45,765 bases of DNA from Prevotella sp. (lineage in GTDB: Bacteria; Bacteroidota; Bacteroidia; Bacteroidales; Bacteroidaceae), in the NCBI GenBank assembly GCA_016291005.1, contig JAEEVT010000007.1, positions 1 through 45,765 on the forward strand. The letters run 5' to 3'. Positions within the stretch are counted from its first letter, which is position 1. Each line of letters starts with the position of its first letter. Below the pieces are notes generated by a model. That model saw only the letters and a list, made by a program, of their open reading frames with translations. It did no database searches and had not been told where the DNA came from. The translations under genes were made by a program, and so were the position numbers. Shown one piece after another: positions 1-9,097 of the stretch.

Positions 1-431
1 GAGAACTTCTCCTGACCTTTGGCTTTGACGTTTTCAGCATCCTTTTGACGGAAGAAGGCCTCTCGCTCCCTGCGTTCACTCCACTGGCGATACTCCTCGG
101 GAGTCATCAGGATGGGCGTGTTGATGTATGAGTCGCCGATTTTCGAGCCGATGCGATAGACGTTCAGCGAGTCGTCATATTCCACTTCCTGCTTGATGTT
201 CTCAGGCATCTTCAGGTCAACAGCCGACGAGTCCAGGTCGGCCACCTCTATCGGTGCCGTAGGCTGTACGCGCCAGCGGGAAGAAACATTTTCAACGGAT
301 GCGGTGTCGTTGGCCTGCCTGTTGTTGCGTGGACGGTTATCCTGCGGTGGAATGGCCAAAGCTGTGAGACACAATAGGACAATGAATAGTGGTGCGACCT
401 TTTGCATATGTCGCATCAACCTGTTTGTCAT
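1..431 (-). CDS. sprA: SprA-like cell surface/T9SS protein, N-terminal part (runs off window start)
   Basis: Minus-strand reading gives MTNRLMRHMQKVAPLFIVLLCLTALA...ILMTPEEYRQWSERREREAFFRQKDAENVKAKGQEKFS, open to the window edge; signal peptide; next to ruvA as in other Bacteroidetes. Confidence 0.75.
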   Translation of the reverse strand, partial: MTNRLMRHMQKVAPLFIVLLCLTALAIPPQDNRPRNNRQANDTASVENVSSRWRVQPTAPIEVADLDSSAVDLKMPENIKQEVEYDDSLNVYRIGSKIGDSYINTPILMTPEEYRQWSERREREAFFRQKDAENVKAKGQEKF

Positions 432-508
432 TATCTTATAATATCTCATCGTCTCTGTTTTCAACTCTATCTACTCCCCCTCCCTTGTGGAGGGGGTGGG
501 GGGTAGGC

Positions 509-1144
509 CTATTTTATCTGCTTCAGCGCCAGTTTCACCACTTGTTCGACGGGCAGGTCGGGCTGGTCTTTCAGGATGGCCACGACGACCTTCTGCGTCG
601 GTGCAGGAGCAAAGCCCAGCATGGTAAGTGCAGCAACGGCTTCATCACGGACACCATTATCGACAGGTGCTGACACACTGCCTCCTGCTGGAATCTCGTC
701 GGCAATGCCTAAGGCGACAATCTTGTCCCTGAGGTCGACGATGATGCGCTGAGCCGTCATCTTTCCGATGCCCTTGATGCCCTTGATGAGTCGCTCGTCG
801 CCACGACTGATGGCGCCACAGAGTTCGCTAACGCTCATCGAAGAGAGCATCATGCGGGCCGTGTTCGTTCCTACGCCGCTGACCGTGATGAGCAGTTCGA
901 ACATCTCGCGCTCCTTTTTCGAGACGAAGCCGTAGAGCACGTGAGCGTCCTCGCGGATGGCCTCATAGACGTACAGCTTGACGTCCTTCTCCGACCTGTG
1001 CTCAGAGTGTGACGTCGAGAGTTTTCCTTGTATGGCCGAGTACGTGGTCAGCGAAATGTTCAGCCCATAACCTACGCCTGCGGCTTCGACCGTAGCTAAT
1101 GCCGGGGTAAGCTCCGTCAGCTCACCCTTGATGTATTCTATCAT
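509..1144 (-). CDS. ruvA: Holliday junction branch migration protein RuvA
   Basis: [31 protein letters not shown]...[18 protein letters not shown]; start set at internal Met (1144), not the ORF-track start. Confidence 0.93.
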   Translation of the reverse strand: MIEYIKGELTELTPALATVEAAGVGYGLNISLTTYSAIQGKLSTSHSEHRSEKDVKLYVYEAIREDAHVLYGFVSKKEREMFELLITVSGVGTNTARMMLSSMSVSELCGAISRGDERLIKGIKGIGKMTAQRIIVDLRDKIVALGIADEIPAGGSVSAPVDNGVRDEAVAALTMLGFAPAPTQKVVVAILKDQPDLPVEQVVKLALKQIK

Positions 1145-1228
1145 AGTCTTACCAATTTTGTATATATACAACTTTATTAACGCTGCCAAGTCCCGATTTA
1201 TTGTATTCCACCATGAAAAAAGACGTAC

Positions 1229-1258
1229 AAAAAAGGGGTTGCGCCGCAACGCAACCCC
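1229..1258 (-). terminator. Rho-independent terminator downstream of ddh
   Basis: 9-bp stem GGGGTTGCG/CGCAACCCC followed on the minus strand by TTTTTT. Confidence 0.75.
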
Positions 1259-1277
1259 TCATTCTTCATCTTTATAT

Positions 1278-2177
1278 TTATACCAAATGCTCGATGAGAT
1301 CGGCACGCTCGCCTGGCAACATGTCGATGACGGGAATCTCCACCATCGTGTAGCAACCGGGTTGCAGGCGCATCGAGGCACGGGCCACGTTGACCAGCAC
1401 CTGACCCGTCAGAGCCGGATTGTTGATCTGCATGTTGAACTCTAAACGCTGGTTCTGAGTCTGTCCGCTGACACCCTTGCGCACCAGGTTCACGCCGTGA
1501 CCCATATCGCGGACGTCGTCGACGCTCTCAACTTGGAAGACGTGTGTCTCGTCAGAGGCAAAGTAGGGGTCGGCCTTGATGTCCTTCGTCACCTGCTCCA
1601 GCGTGTAGCCGTCCTCTAACTCTACATATACCATGCGGCGATGGATGCCCTCGCCCAGGGGAATGGTCATCGACAGGGCGTTCTTCACGCCAGCCTTCGA
1701 GCGAACGCAGACGGAGTGGCCCATCGACATACCAGGGCCGAAGTTGGTGTAGCTTAGTCCCTTAGGAGCCAGACTCTGCATCAGCGTGCGCACAATGCTG
1801 TCTGAGCCTGGATCCCAACCAGCGGCGATGACGCTGACGGTGTTTGTCTCCTTGTTGATGGCCATCAGGCGCTCACGATAGCCGCGGATGTTGGTGTGGA
1901 TGTCGAACGAGTCGACGGTATTGATGCCCAACGGCAGAATCTGCTTGGCAAACTCCTCACACGAACGGGTAGGTGTGGCAAGGATGGCGACGTCGACGTC
2001 CTTCAGTTCCCTGATGTCCTTCACAACCTCATACTGTGCCAGTTCTGCGGGTTTGCCCTCGGCACCCTGACGGCGCACGATGCCTGCGATTTCAAAGTCT
2101 GGCGCGGCCTCCAAGGCCTGCACGCTGTACTTTCCAATGTTGCCGTAACCTACTACGGCGGCTCTGATTTTCTTCAT
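1278..2177 (-). CDS. ddh: meso-diaminopimelate D-dehydrogenase
   Basis: MKKIRAAVVGYGNIGKYSVQALEAAPDFEIAGIVRR; 299 aa, typical Ddh. Confidence 0.93.
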   Translation of the reverse strand: MKKIRAAVVGYGNIGKYSVQALEAAPDFEIAGIVRRQGAEGKPAELAQYEVVKDIRELKDVDVAILATPTRSCEEFAKQILPLGINTVDSFDIHTNIRGYRERLMAINKETNTVSVIAAGWDPGSDSIVRTLMQSLAPKGLSYTNFGPGMSMGHSVCVRSKAGVKNALSMTIPLGEGIHRRMVYVELEDGYTLEQVTKDIKADPYFASDETHVFQVESVDDVRDMGHGVNLVRKGVSGQTQNQRLEFNMQINNPALTGQVLVNVARASMRLQPGCYTMVEIPVIDMLPGERADLIEHLV

Positions 2178-2265
2178 CGTCCTTAAAAGTTTATTTGATG
2201 TAATATTTCACTTTTTCTTATGTGTCACTGCTTATTAAATGACACTTTTTCGAGCTTTCTGCGTG

Positions 2266-2273
2266 CAAAAGTA
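2266..2273 (-). promoter_or_regulatory. Bacteroidetes -7 box (TACTTTTG) upstream of ddh
   Basis: CAAAAGTA on + strand = TAnnTTTG on minus strand. Confidence 0.5.
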
Positions 2274-2429
2274 CACTTTTTCTTTGAATTACGTGACATT
2301 TTGCCAGATTTTTTATCAAAAAAATATTAAGACAAGCTTAGTCCGTCCTCGTCCCTATACATTAATATACTGAGGGAGAGAAAGAAAAGACGTCACAGAG
2401 GCGTTAAAAAATGCAAGAAGTGACGTTGT

Positions 2430-2465
2430 TTAACTCCCTTTAACTCCATTAACTCCTTTAACTCC
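2430..2465 (+). repeat. four direct copies of TTAACTCC at 9-10 bp spacing
   Basis: TTAACTCC at 2430, 2440, 2449, 2458, just upstream of the glyS promoter box. Confidence 0.7.
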
Positions 2466-2476
2466 ATAAAAAGTTG

Positions 2477-2484
2477 TACCTTTG
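2477..2484 (+). promoter_or_regulatory. Bacteroidetes -7 box (TACCTTTG) for glyS
   Basis: TACCTTTG 41 nt upstream of the glyS ATG. Confidence 0.65.
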
Positions 2485-2524
2485 CAGCCGCTTAAGGAAT
2501 TGAAAATAGAAAATTTTAATTGAT

Positions 2525-4066
2525 ATGGCACAAGAAGATGTTTTTAAAAAAATCGTGAGTCATTGCAAGGAGTACGGTTTCGTGTTTCCTTCGAGTGAGA
2601 TTTACGACGGTCTGGGCGCTGTGTATGACTACGGTCAGAATGGCGTGGAGTTGAAGAATAATATTAAGCAGTACTGGTGGAAGGCTATGACGATGCTTCA
2701 CGAGAATATCGTTGGTATCGACTCGGCCATCTTCATGCACCCGACGATATGGAAGGCTTCTGGCCACGTGGACGCTTTCAACGATCCATTGATTGACAAC
2801 CGCGATTCTAAGAAGCGCTATCGTGCCGATGTGCTCATCGAGGATCAGATAGCAAAGTACGACGAGAAGATTCAGAAGGAGGTTGAGAAGGCCCGCAAGC
2901 GTTTCGGCGATGCTTTCGACGAGGCTCAGTATCTGGCCACGTCGCCCCGTGTTGCCGAGACTAAACAGAAGCGCGACGCTCTTCATGAGCGCTATGCTGC
3001 CGCCATGCAGGGTCCTGACTTGGAGGCTCTGAAGCAGATTATCCTGGACGAGGAGATTGTGGATCCCATCAGCGGTACTAAGAACTGGACCGACGTTCGT
3101 CAGTTCAACTTGATGTTTGCCACGGAGATGGGTGCCAGTGCCGACGCTTCGATGAAGGTCTACCTGCGTCCTGAGACCGCCCAGGGTATCTTCGTGAATT
3201 ACCTGAACGTTCAGAAGACGGGCCGTATGAAGATTCCTTTCGGTATCGCCCAGATTGGTAAGGCTTTCCGTAACGAGATTGTCGCCCGCCAGTTCATCTT
3301 CCGTATGAGGGAGTTCGAGCAGATGGAGATGCAGTTCTTCGTACAGCCCGGCACGGAGTTAGAGTGGTTCCCGAAGTGGAAGGAGACGCGTATGAAGTGG
3401 CACCAGGCCTTAGGCTTCGGCGCTGAGAACTATCGTTTCCACGACCACGACAAGCTGGCCCACTACGCCAACGCCGCTACCGACATCGAGTTCAAGATGC
3501 CGTTCGGCTTCAAGGAGGTGGAGGGCATCCACTCACGTACCAACTTCGACCTGTCGCAGCATGAGAAGTACTCTGGCAAGCAGATTAAGTACTTTGACCC
3601 CACAACCAACGAGAGCTATACGCCGTACGTCATCGAGACCTCGATTGGTGTCGACCGTATGTTCCTGAGCATTATGTGCCACGCCTTCGACGAGGAGAAG
3701 CTGGAGAACGGCGAGACGCGTACCGTATTACGTTTGCCTGCCGCCCTGGCTCCTGTGAAGTGCGCCGTAATGCCGCTGGTAAAGAAAGACGGTCTGCCAG
3801 AGAAGGCTCGCGAGATCATCGACCAGCTGAAGTACCACTTCGCTTGTCAATACGACGAGAAGGACTCCATCGGCAAGCGCTACCGTCGTCAGGACGCCAT
3901 CGGTACGCCGTACTGCGTCACTGTGGACCACGACACGCTGCAGGATGGTTGCGTTACGCTTCGTTTCCGCGACACGATGGAACAGGAGCGCGTTCCCATC
4001 AGCGAACTGAACAGCATCATCGAGGATAAGGTGAGCATTGCCTCATTGCTGAAAAAACTTCAGTAA
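2525..4066 (+). CDS. glyS: glycyl-tRNA synthetase (homodimeric type)
   Basis: 513 aa; MAQEDVFKKIVSHCKEYGFVFPSSEIYDGLGAVYDYGQNGVELKNNIKQYWW; class II motifs. Confidence 0.95.
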   Translation: MAQEDVFKKIVSHCKEYGFVFPSSEIYDGLGAVYDYGQNGVELKNNIKQYWWKAMTMLHENIVGIDSAIFMHPTIWKASGHVDAFNDPLIDNRDSKKRYRADVLIEDQIAKYDEKIQKEVEKARKRFGDAFDEAQYLATSPRVAETKQKRDALHERYAAAMQGPDLEALKQIILDEEIVDPISGTKNWTDVRQFNLMFATEMGASADASMKVYLRPETAQGIFVNYLNVQKTGRMKIPFGIAQIGKAFRNEIVARQFIFRMREFEQMEMQFFVQPGTELEWFPKWKETRMKWHQALGFGAENYRFHDHDKLAHYANAATDIEFKMPFGFKEVEGIHSRTNFDLSQHEKYSGKQIKYFDPTTNESYTPYVIETSIGVDRMFLSIMCHAFDEEKLENGETRTVLRLPAALAPVKCAVMPLVKKDGLPEKAREIIDQLKYHFACQYDEKDSIGKRYRRQDAIGTPYCVTVDHDTLQDGCVTLRFRDTMEQERVPISELNSIIEDKVSIASLLKKLQ

Positions 4067-4105
4067 CGACGCAAATGAAAGAAATGAAAGAAATGTAAAT
4101 GAGAA

Positions 4106-4684
4106 ATGAAGAAATGGTTGTTTCTTGTATGCCTTGGCGCCTTAACTGCCTGCAGCGAGGCTGACGATTCTATCGACGAGTACGCCAATTGGCAGGAGCG
4201 GAATGAACTCTTCTTCGAGCAGCAGTACCAAGCGTACAACGTGAAGTATGCCAGCTGGACGAAGGCCGGCGACAAGCTGCCTACAGAACTGCCCCACACC
4301 GACTGCATACTGGTGGAGGAGATTGAGCGTAACACGGAAGAGACTACCAGTCCGTACTATACCGACTCGGTGGAGATTCACTATGAGGGACGTCTCATCC
4401 CCTCGGCATCGTACAAGGAAGGCTACGTGTTCGACAGGAGTTTCCTGCCACCCTTCGACATTGAGGTGGACGCTCCGACCACATTAGCCGTCAACAGCGT
4501 GGTGGACGGATTCTCTACCGCCCTGCAGCACATGCACCGCGGCGACTACTGGCGCGTCATCGTGCCCTACCAGTTGGGGTATAATAAAGAGGAGAAGACG
4601 GAAATCCCCGCCTATAGCACCTTGGTATTCTACATCTGGCTCGTCGACTTCTGGCATGAAAAGCCCGGCGACAGAGACGAATAA
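4106..4684 (+). CDS. FKBP-type peptidyl-prolyl cis-trans isomerase, lipoprotein
   Basis: lipobox LGALTAC; VEIHYEGRLI...FDRSF...VVDGFSTALQHMHRGDYWRVIVPYQLGY. Confidence 0.85.
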   Translation: MKKWLFLVCLGALTACSEADDSIDEYANWQERNELFFEQQYQAYNVKYASWTKAGDKLPTELPHTDCILVEEIERNTEETTSPYYTDSVEIHYEGRLIPSASYKEGYVFDRSFLPPFDIEVDAPTTLAVNSVVDGFSTALQHMHRGDYWRVIVPYQLGYNKEEKTEIPAYSTLVFYIWLVDFWHEKPGDRDE

Positions 4685-4688
4685 GATG

Positions 4689-5714
4689 TTAGACGGAAGA
4701 TGTAAGAGGTGTCGGCTTCGCCGAGTAAGCATTAAGGAATCGGTCTACGTCGTACTGGATTTTGCGGAATTGCTCTGAAAGCATGTAGCCCGTGTTCTTT
4801 TTCAACATCTGTCGGATGTCCTGCAACGAGTGTTCGTAGCAGGACATTTCGTTTCGCCGCTGCGTGTGGTGGCGGGCCGTACGGGCAATCTCGTCCTGGC
4901 GTTCCTGACGCAGACGATTGCACACCTTATTTAATATAGGGACTACGACGGTGTCGAAGAGGTGGTGCCCCTGGATGTAGAGATACGTCGTCTGAGGTGT
5001 GACGCCCAGCGCCTTGATATCCTCCTTGGTCTTCAGATATTCCTCTTTGTTGTCAGGATACTCGCTCTGCAGCTGGCGCACCTTCGTTGCTATCTTATGG
5101 CGCAGGTGGTCGATGGACGATTGCGGGTTGTTTAGGGTGAAGCCGCTGGGGTCGGCCACGCGGTTGAAGTCACTCAGCGAGAAGCGGTTGTGGCGCCCGA
5201 CGCGATAAGCCCATACCGACCAGATGAACAGCGGGAAGATGGCTTCAGAATACTGGCGCAGATAGTCTTCGAAGTCGAAGATGCGATGGTCGTTGAGCGT
5301 GATGGCCACACAGGTGTCGTGGAGCGAAGAGGAAAAACATTGCAGATTCTCGATGGCATAGGCGTAGGTATGGAAGACGTATGGACTCTCCACCACCTTC
5401 TTCGACTGCGGTGTGGCACCTTGCAACAGGTAGTCGTAGTCGGCATCAACACAGGCTATCATGTCCGGGCCGATGTTTTCCAGAAAACTCATCAGCACCG
5501 CCTTCTTGCCGCGCTCCAGTTTCTTGTGCGTAGGCAGCATCACCTCGAAGTAGCGCTTCTCGTCCTCGAAGCGGCTCAGCACGGTGCGCCAGAAATAGAT
5601 GTCGTCGTAGCTCTCGACGTAGGCCACTATCCTGCGCCGTTGCTGCTTCGACTTCATGGCGTTCGCCGCCTCAAAGTACCGCGAGTTAATATTATCCTTC
5701 AGCCTACTGCCCAT
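4689..5714 (-). CDS. DUF4435-family protein (Toprim/AriB-like)
   Basis: RRRIVAYVESYDDIYFWRTVLSRFE...ACVDADYDYLL...SPYVFHTYAYAIENLQC; downstream of an AAA ATPase. Confidence 0.75.
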   Translation of the reverse strand: MGSRLKDNINSRYFEAANAMKSKQQRRRIVAYVESYDDIYFWRTVLSRFEDEKRYFEVMLPTHKKLERGKKAVLMSFLENIGPDMIACVDADYDYLLQGATPQSKKVVESPYVFHTYAYAIENLQCFSSSLHDTCVAITLNDHRIFDFEDYLRQYSEAIFPLFIWSVWAYRVGRHNRFSLSDFNRVADPSGFTLNNPQSSIDHLRHKIATKVRQLQSEYPDNKEEYLKTKEDIKALGVTPQTTYLYIQGHHLFDTVVVPILNKVCNRLRQERQDEIARTARHHTQRRNEMSCYEHSLQDIRQMLKKNTGYMLSEQFRKIQYDVDRFLNAYSAKPTPLTSSV

Positions 5715-5742
5715 TCTTGATTCTTAATTCCTCATTCCACAT

Positions 5743-6591
5743 TTACAAAGTAATGTCGCTCACTTCCGTCACCTGGTCTGTCCAGCCGTTCATGATGACG
5801 GCGGGTGAGTGGGTGGTCAGGATGATCTGCACCTGTGGGTTCAGTTCTAAGATGAGGTCGATTAGCCGCTTCTGCCACTCAATGTGCAGACTCACTTCCG
5901 GCTCGTCCATGAAGAGCACGTAGGGTTGTCCGTCCTCAACGAGTACGGTCAGCAGGATGGCCAACATCTGCTTTTCGCCACTTGACAGCTGGTAAGGTAC
6001 CAGCGTCTCGCCTATTTGCGAGAAGCGTATCTCGTTCTCTGTGCGAACTATCTTCTTGCCAGTCTCCAGGAACAGGTCGTCCACGATGTCCTGGAAGCGC
6101 GTCTTGCGCTGCGACAGATGCTGGGCGGCATCCATCTGACCTTGCTGAAGAGCGGCGATAATGCGGTTGCCGATGTTTACCTGATAGTCCAAATACTTGC
6201 GCTGCAGGTGGTAGAGCTGGAGGTCAAGCATAGAAGTTGCCGAAGCGACATGCGGCGAAACGGGTATGTTCTGCATCTGCAACTGTTCCCTCATGTCTGC
6301 CCGCTCGCCTTTCAGTTCAAACACCGGCGAGTCCAATGAGCGTATCATGTCGAACCGGACATGCGTGGCGTCCTCAGGCTCGGCTATGATGTGGACACCC
6401 TTCAACAGGTGGTTGAGGAGGTCACCGTTGGTATTGATGCTGCGGAATACCTTATTAAGAATGGTCGACTTGCCCACACCGTTGATGCCGCTGAGGATGT
6501 TTACGTGCGGATCCAGCGTCCATAGGATGTGCTTCTTGCCGCTCCACAGGGCGTCAATCTCAATCTGTTTGATATAGGATGCGTATTTCAT
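5743..6591 (-). CDS. AAA family ATPase (ABC/OLD-like), partner of DUF4435 gene
   Basis: Walker A GINGVGKST, signature-like QLSSGEKQML, Walker B YVLFMDEPEVSLH; start set at MKYASYIKQIEI (6591) because longer ORF overlaps manA. Confidence 0.88.
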   Translation of the reverse strand: MKYASYIKQIEIDALWSGKKHILWTLDPHVNILSGINGVGKSTILNKVFRSINTNGDLLNHLLKGVHIIAEPEDATHVRFDMIRSLDSPVFELKGERADMREQLQMQNIPVSPHVASATSMLDLQLYHLQRKYLDYQVNIGNRIIAALQQGQMDAAQHLSQRKTRFQDIVDDLFLETGKKIVRTENEIRFSQIGETLVPYQLSSGEKQMLAILLTVLVEDGQPYVLFMDEPEVSLHIEWQKRLIDLILELNPQVQIILTTHSPAVIMNGWTDQVTEVSDITL

Positions 6592-6615
6592 AAGCTTTAC
6601 GTTTTTGTCGTTATT

Positions 6616-6648
6616 GGGGCCAGGCGGGGAAACCGCCCGGAGCGGACT
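6616..6648 (-). repeat. palindromic element, GGCGGTTTTCCCGCC family
   Basis: minus strand AGTCCGCTCCGGGCGGTTTCCCCGCCTGGCCCC; resembles 17444, 19421 and 30976 copies. Confidence 0.6.
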
Positions 6649-6649
6649 A

Positions 6650-7549
6650 TCACGAAGGGACGTAGGTCTCCAGGAACTTGATGGTGCCGTCGATGCTGAC
6701 CTCGGTAGCTGTTGCAGGGATGAGGATGCTCTCGCCGGCATGCAGCGTGGTTTCTTCGCCGTCAATGGTCAGCGTGCCTTCGCCCTTCAGACCGATAAGC
6801 ACCACAAAAGAGTCGAGTTCGGAGTAGTCGATGGTCATCGGCTCCGTGAGGTCATAGACGGCGGTATTGAAGTGGGGACATTCCACCAACGGCACGCCCT
6901 CGTTCTTCTTGGGTGTATAGTGCGTCCGATAGTCAGGATAGACGGTAAAGTCTATCGACTCTGCCGCCTGTTTGGTGTGCAACTGGCGGGGATTGCCATC
7001 CTTGTCTAAACGGTCGTAGTCGTAGATGCGGTAGGTAACGTCCGAAGTCTGCTGAATCTCCACCAGACAGCAGCCGCTGAGGATGGAATGGATGCGTCCA
7101 GCAGGAATATAGAAGCAGTCGCCTTCGCTGACGTTATATCTTGCCAAAGCATTACAGATGGTCTTCTGTTCCACCATCTGGGCGTATTCCTCGGGGGTAA
7201 GCTGTTGCCTCAGTCCTATGTAGATGCCGCCCTCAGGGGTGGAGTCCAGTATGTACCACATCTCCGTCTTGCCCTTGTCCCAACCCTGACGGCGTGCCGT
7301 CTCGTCATCGGGATGAACCTGGATGCTGAGGTTTGTCTGGGTTTCTATGAACTTGATGAGCAACGGAAACTCGTTGCCGAAGCGCTGGTAGTTGGCTTCG
7401 CCCACCAACAGGGCTTTCTGCTGGGCTACCAGTTCGTTGATGCTCTGGCCCTCGCAGACGGTTTCGCTGCCAGGAACACCAGATATCTGCCATATCTCCG
7501 TGCCCCAAATCAGCGTCTTAGGTAGTGGTGTAAACTTATAGTAGTTCAT
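6650..7549 (-). CDS. manA: mannose-6-phosphate isomerase, class I
   Basis: MNYYKFTPLPKTLIWGTEIWQIS...FPLLIKFIETQTNLSIQVHPDDETARRQG...KTEMWYIL. Confidence 0.92.
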   Translation of the reverse strand: MNYYKFTPLPKTLIWGTEIWQISGVPGSETVCEGQSINELVAQQKALLVGEANYQRFGNEFPLLIKFIETQTNLSIQVHPDDETARRQGWDKGKTEMWYILDSTPEGGIYIGLRQQLTPEEYAQMVEQKTICNALARYNVSEGDCFYIPAGRIHSILSGCCLVEIQQTSDVTYRIYDYDRLDKDGNPRQLHTKQAAESIDFTVYPDYRTHYTPKKNEGVPLVECPHFNTAVYDLTEPMTIDYSELDSFVVLIGLKGEGTLTIDGEETTLHAGESILIPATATEVSIDGTIKFLETYVPS

Positions 7550-7578
7550 ATCATTTCATATTTTAGGCGAAGCTTGCA

Positions 7579-9039
7579 TCAATTGTCTTTCCAGAACGCT
7601 CTTGTGAAAAGTACCAGCACGGACAAAATCTCCAGACGTCCGACAAGCATGAGGAACGAGCACGCCCACTTGATATAGTCTGGCAGTTCTGCCCACGTCA
7701 TCACGGGACCTATCTGACTGTCCAAAGATGCACCGACATTACTCATACAGCTTAGCGAGATAATCATGGAATTGGTAAAATCGATACCTGCCACTATCAT
7801 AATCGTCGCCGTGAAAATCACCATCATCGAATATATCGCAAAGAATGCTAGCAGCGAAGTGAGCTTCTGCTGGGGAATTGCCTGTTCGTTCACTTTGACA
7901 GGCAGCACGGCATTGGGATGCAGGATTTTGCGGAACTCGTTTCTCAACACCTTGAACACCATGATGCCGCGAATGCACTTGAAACCTCCAGTAGTCGATC
8001 CTGAGCAGGCTCCGAGGAACATCAAGCAACACAATACGACCCACGTAATGTGTGGCCACATGCCCACCTCGTCGTTGAAGAGTCCTGTCGTCGTCATGAA
8101 CGACACCACTTGGAACAGTCCGGAGCGGAAAGCATGTTCCATGCCGTAGCCCTTGAGGTGCATCAGCAGGCACATTATAAATAAGGTGGAGGAGGTAATG
8201 ATGAAGATGAAGGTCTTGAATTCGGAACTCTTCAGCAAGGCGCCGACTTTCAGCTTGAAAATGGCCATGTAGAGCATGGCGAAATTGATGCCTGCCAAGA
8301 ACTGGAAGAGTATGCTGACATACTCGATGCTGGGCGAGTTGAAGTAGGTGGTCGAGTCGTCGTGGGTGGCAAAACCACCAGTAGCTGTTGTAGTCATCGC
8401 GTAGTTGATGCTGTCGAACCAGTTCATACCGCAAAGGTAGAAAGACCCGACGCAGGCTAAGGTCAGTCCCAGATAGATGGTCCAAATCCATTTGGCCATT
8501 GTCGACAGACGAGGATGCATCTTCGAGCGCATCGGTCCTGTAGCCTCTGCTGCGAACACCTTCACGCTACCGCTACCTACCATCGAGGGCAGAATGGCTA
8601 TGGTGAAGAAGACGATTCCCAAACCGCCTATCCACTGTGTCTGTGTGCGCCAATAAAGGATGCTGTGTGGCAACCATTCCACACGTTTCAGAATAGTGGC
8701 TCCTGTGGTGGTGAAACCCGACATCGTTTCAAAGAAGGCATCGGTAACATTGGGGATATAGCCTCCGATGAGGAAGGGTAACATGCCAAAGAATGAGAAG
8801 ATGATCCACGTTGTCGTCACAAGGAAGTAACTATCGCGACGACTCAGACTGTTGTTGGCATTACGTCCCATGTATTTAAAGATGAAACCGGCAGTGATGG
8901 TCAGTATGCTGGAGATGAGGAAGGCCAGCAGGTCATCCTCGCCATAATAGATGGAAATGATGACGCAAATGCCCAGCAGCGCTCCCAACAGGAACAGTAG
9001 CGAACCGATAATCTTATATACCAGAGGGAAGTTTACCAC
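7579..9039 (-). CDS. trkH: TrkH family potassium uptake protein
   Basis: 486 aa polytopic; MSGFTTTGATIL, TTATGGFATHDDS, ACSGSTTGGFKCIR selectivity-filter-like repeats. Confidence 0.93.
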   Translation of the reverse strand: MVNFPLVYKIIGSLLFLLGALLGICVIISIYYGEDDLLAFLISSILTITAGFIFKYMGRNANNSLSRRDSYFLVTTTWIIFSFFGMLPFLIGGYIPNVTDAFFETMSGFTTTGATILKRVEWLPHSILYWRTQTQWIGGLGIVFFTIAILPSMVGSGSVKVFAAEATGPMRSKMHPRLSTMAKWIWTIYLGLTLACVGSFYLCGMNWFDSINYAMTTTATGGFATHDDSTTYFNSPSIEYVSILFQFLAGINFAMLYMAIFKLKVGALLKSSEFKTFIFIITSSTLFIMCLLMHLKGYGMEHAFRSGLFQVVSFMTTTGLFNDEVGMWPHITWVVLCCLMFLGACSGSTTGGFKCIRGIMVFKVLRNEFRKILHPNAVLPVKVNEQAIPQQKLTSLLAFFAIYSMMVIFTATIMIVAGIDFTNSMIISLSCMSNVGASLDSQIGPVMTWAELPDYIKWACSFLMLVGRLEILSVLVLFTRAFWKDN

Positions 9040-9048
9040 GTTTTTTGT

Positions 9049-9097
9049 TTATTGTTTACCGTTTACAGTTTATTGTTTACCGTTTATTGATTATTGT
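9049..9097. repeat. degenerate microsatellite spacer (GTTTATTGTTTACC units)
   Basis: gtttattgtttaccgtttacagtttattgtttaccgtttattg. Confidence 0.7.

Noticed and set aside
4689-6591. Firm call as a PARIS defence system
   Set aside because: No profile search possible, ATPase is short, and context is metabolic; retained only as PARIS-like.
6592-6765. N-terminal extension of the AAA ATPase in the ORF track
   Set aside because: Overlaps the end of manA in another frame; MKYASYIKQIEI at 6591 is the plausible start.
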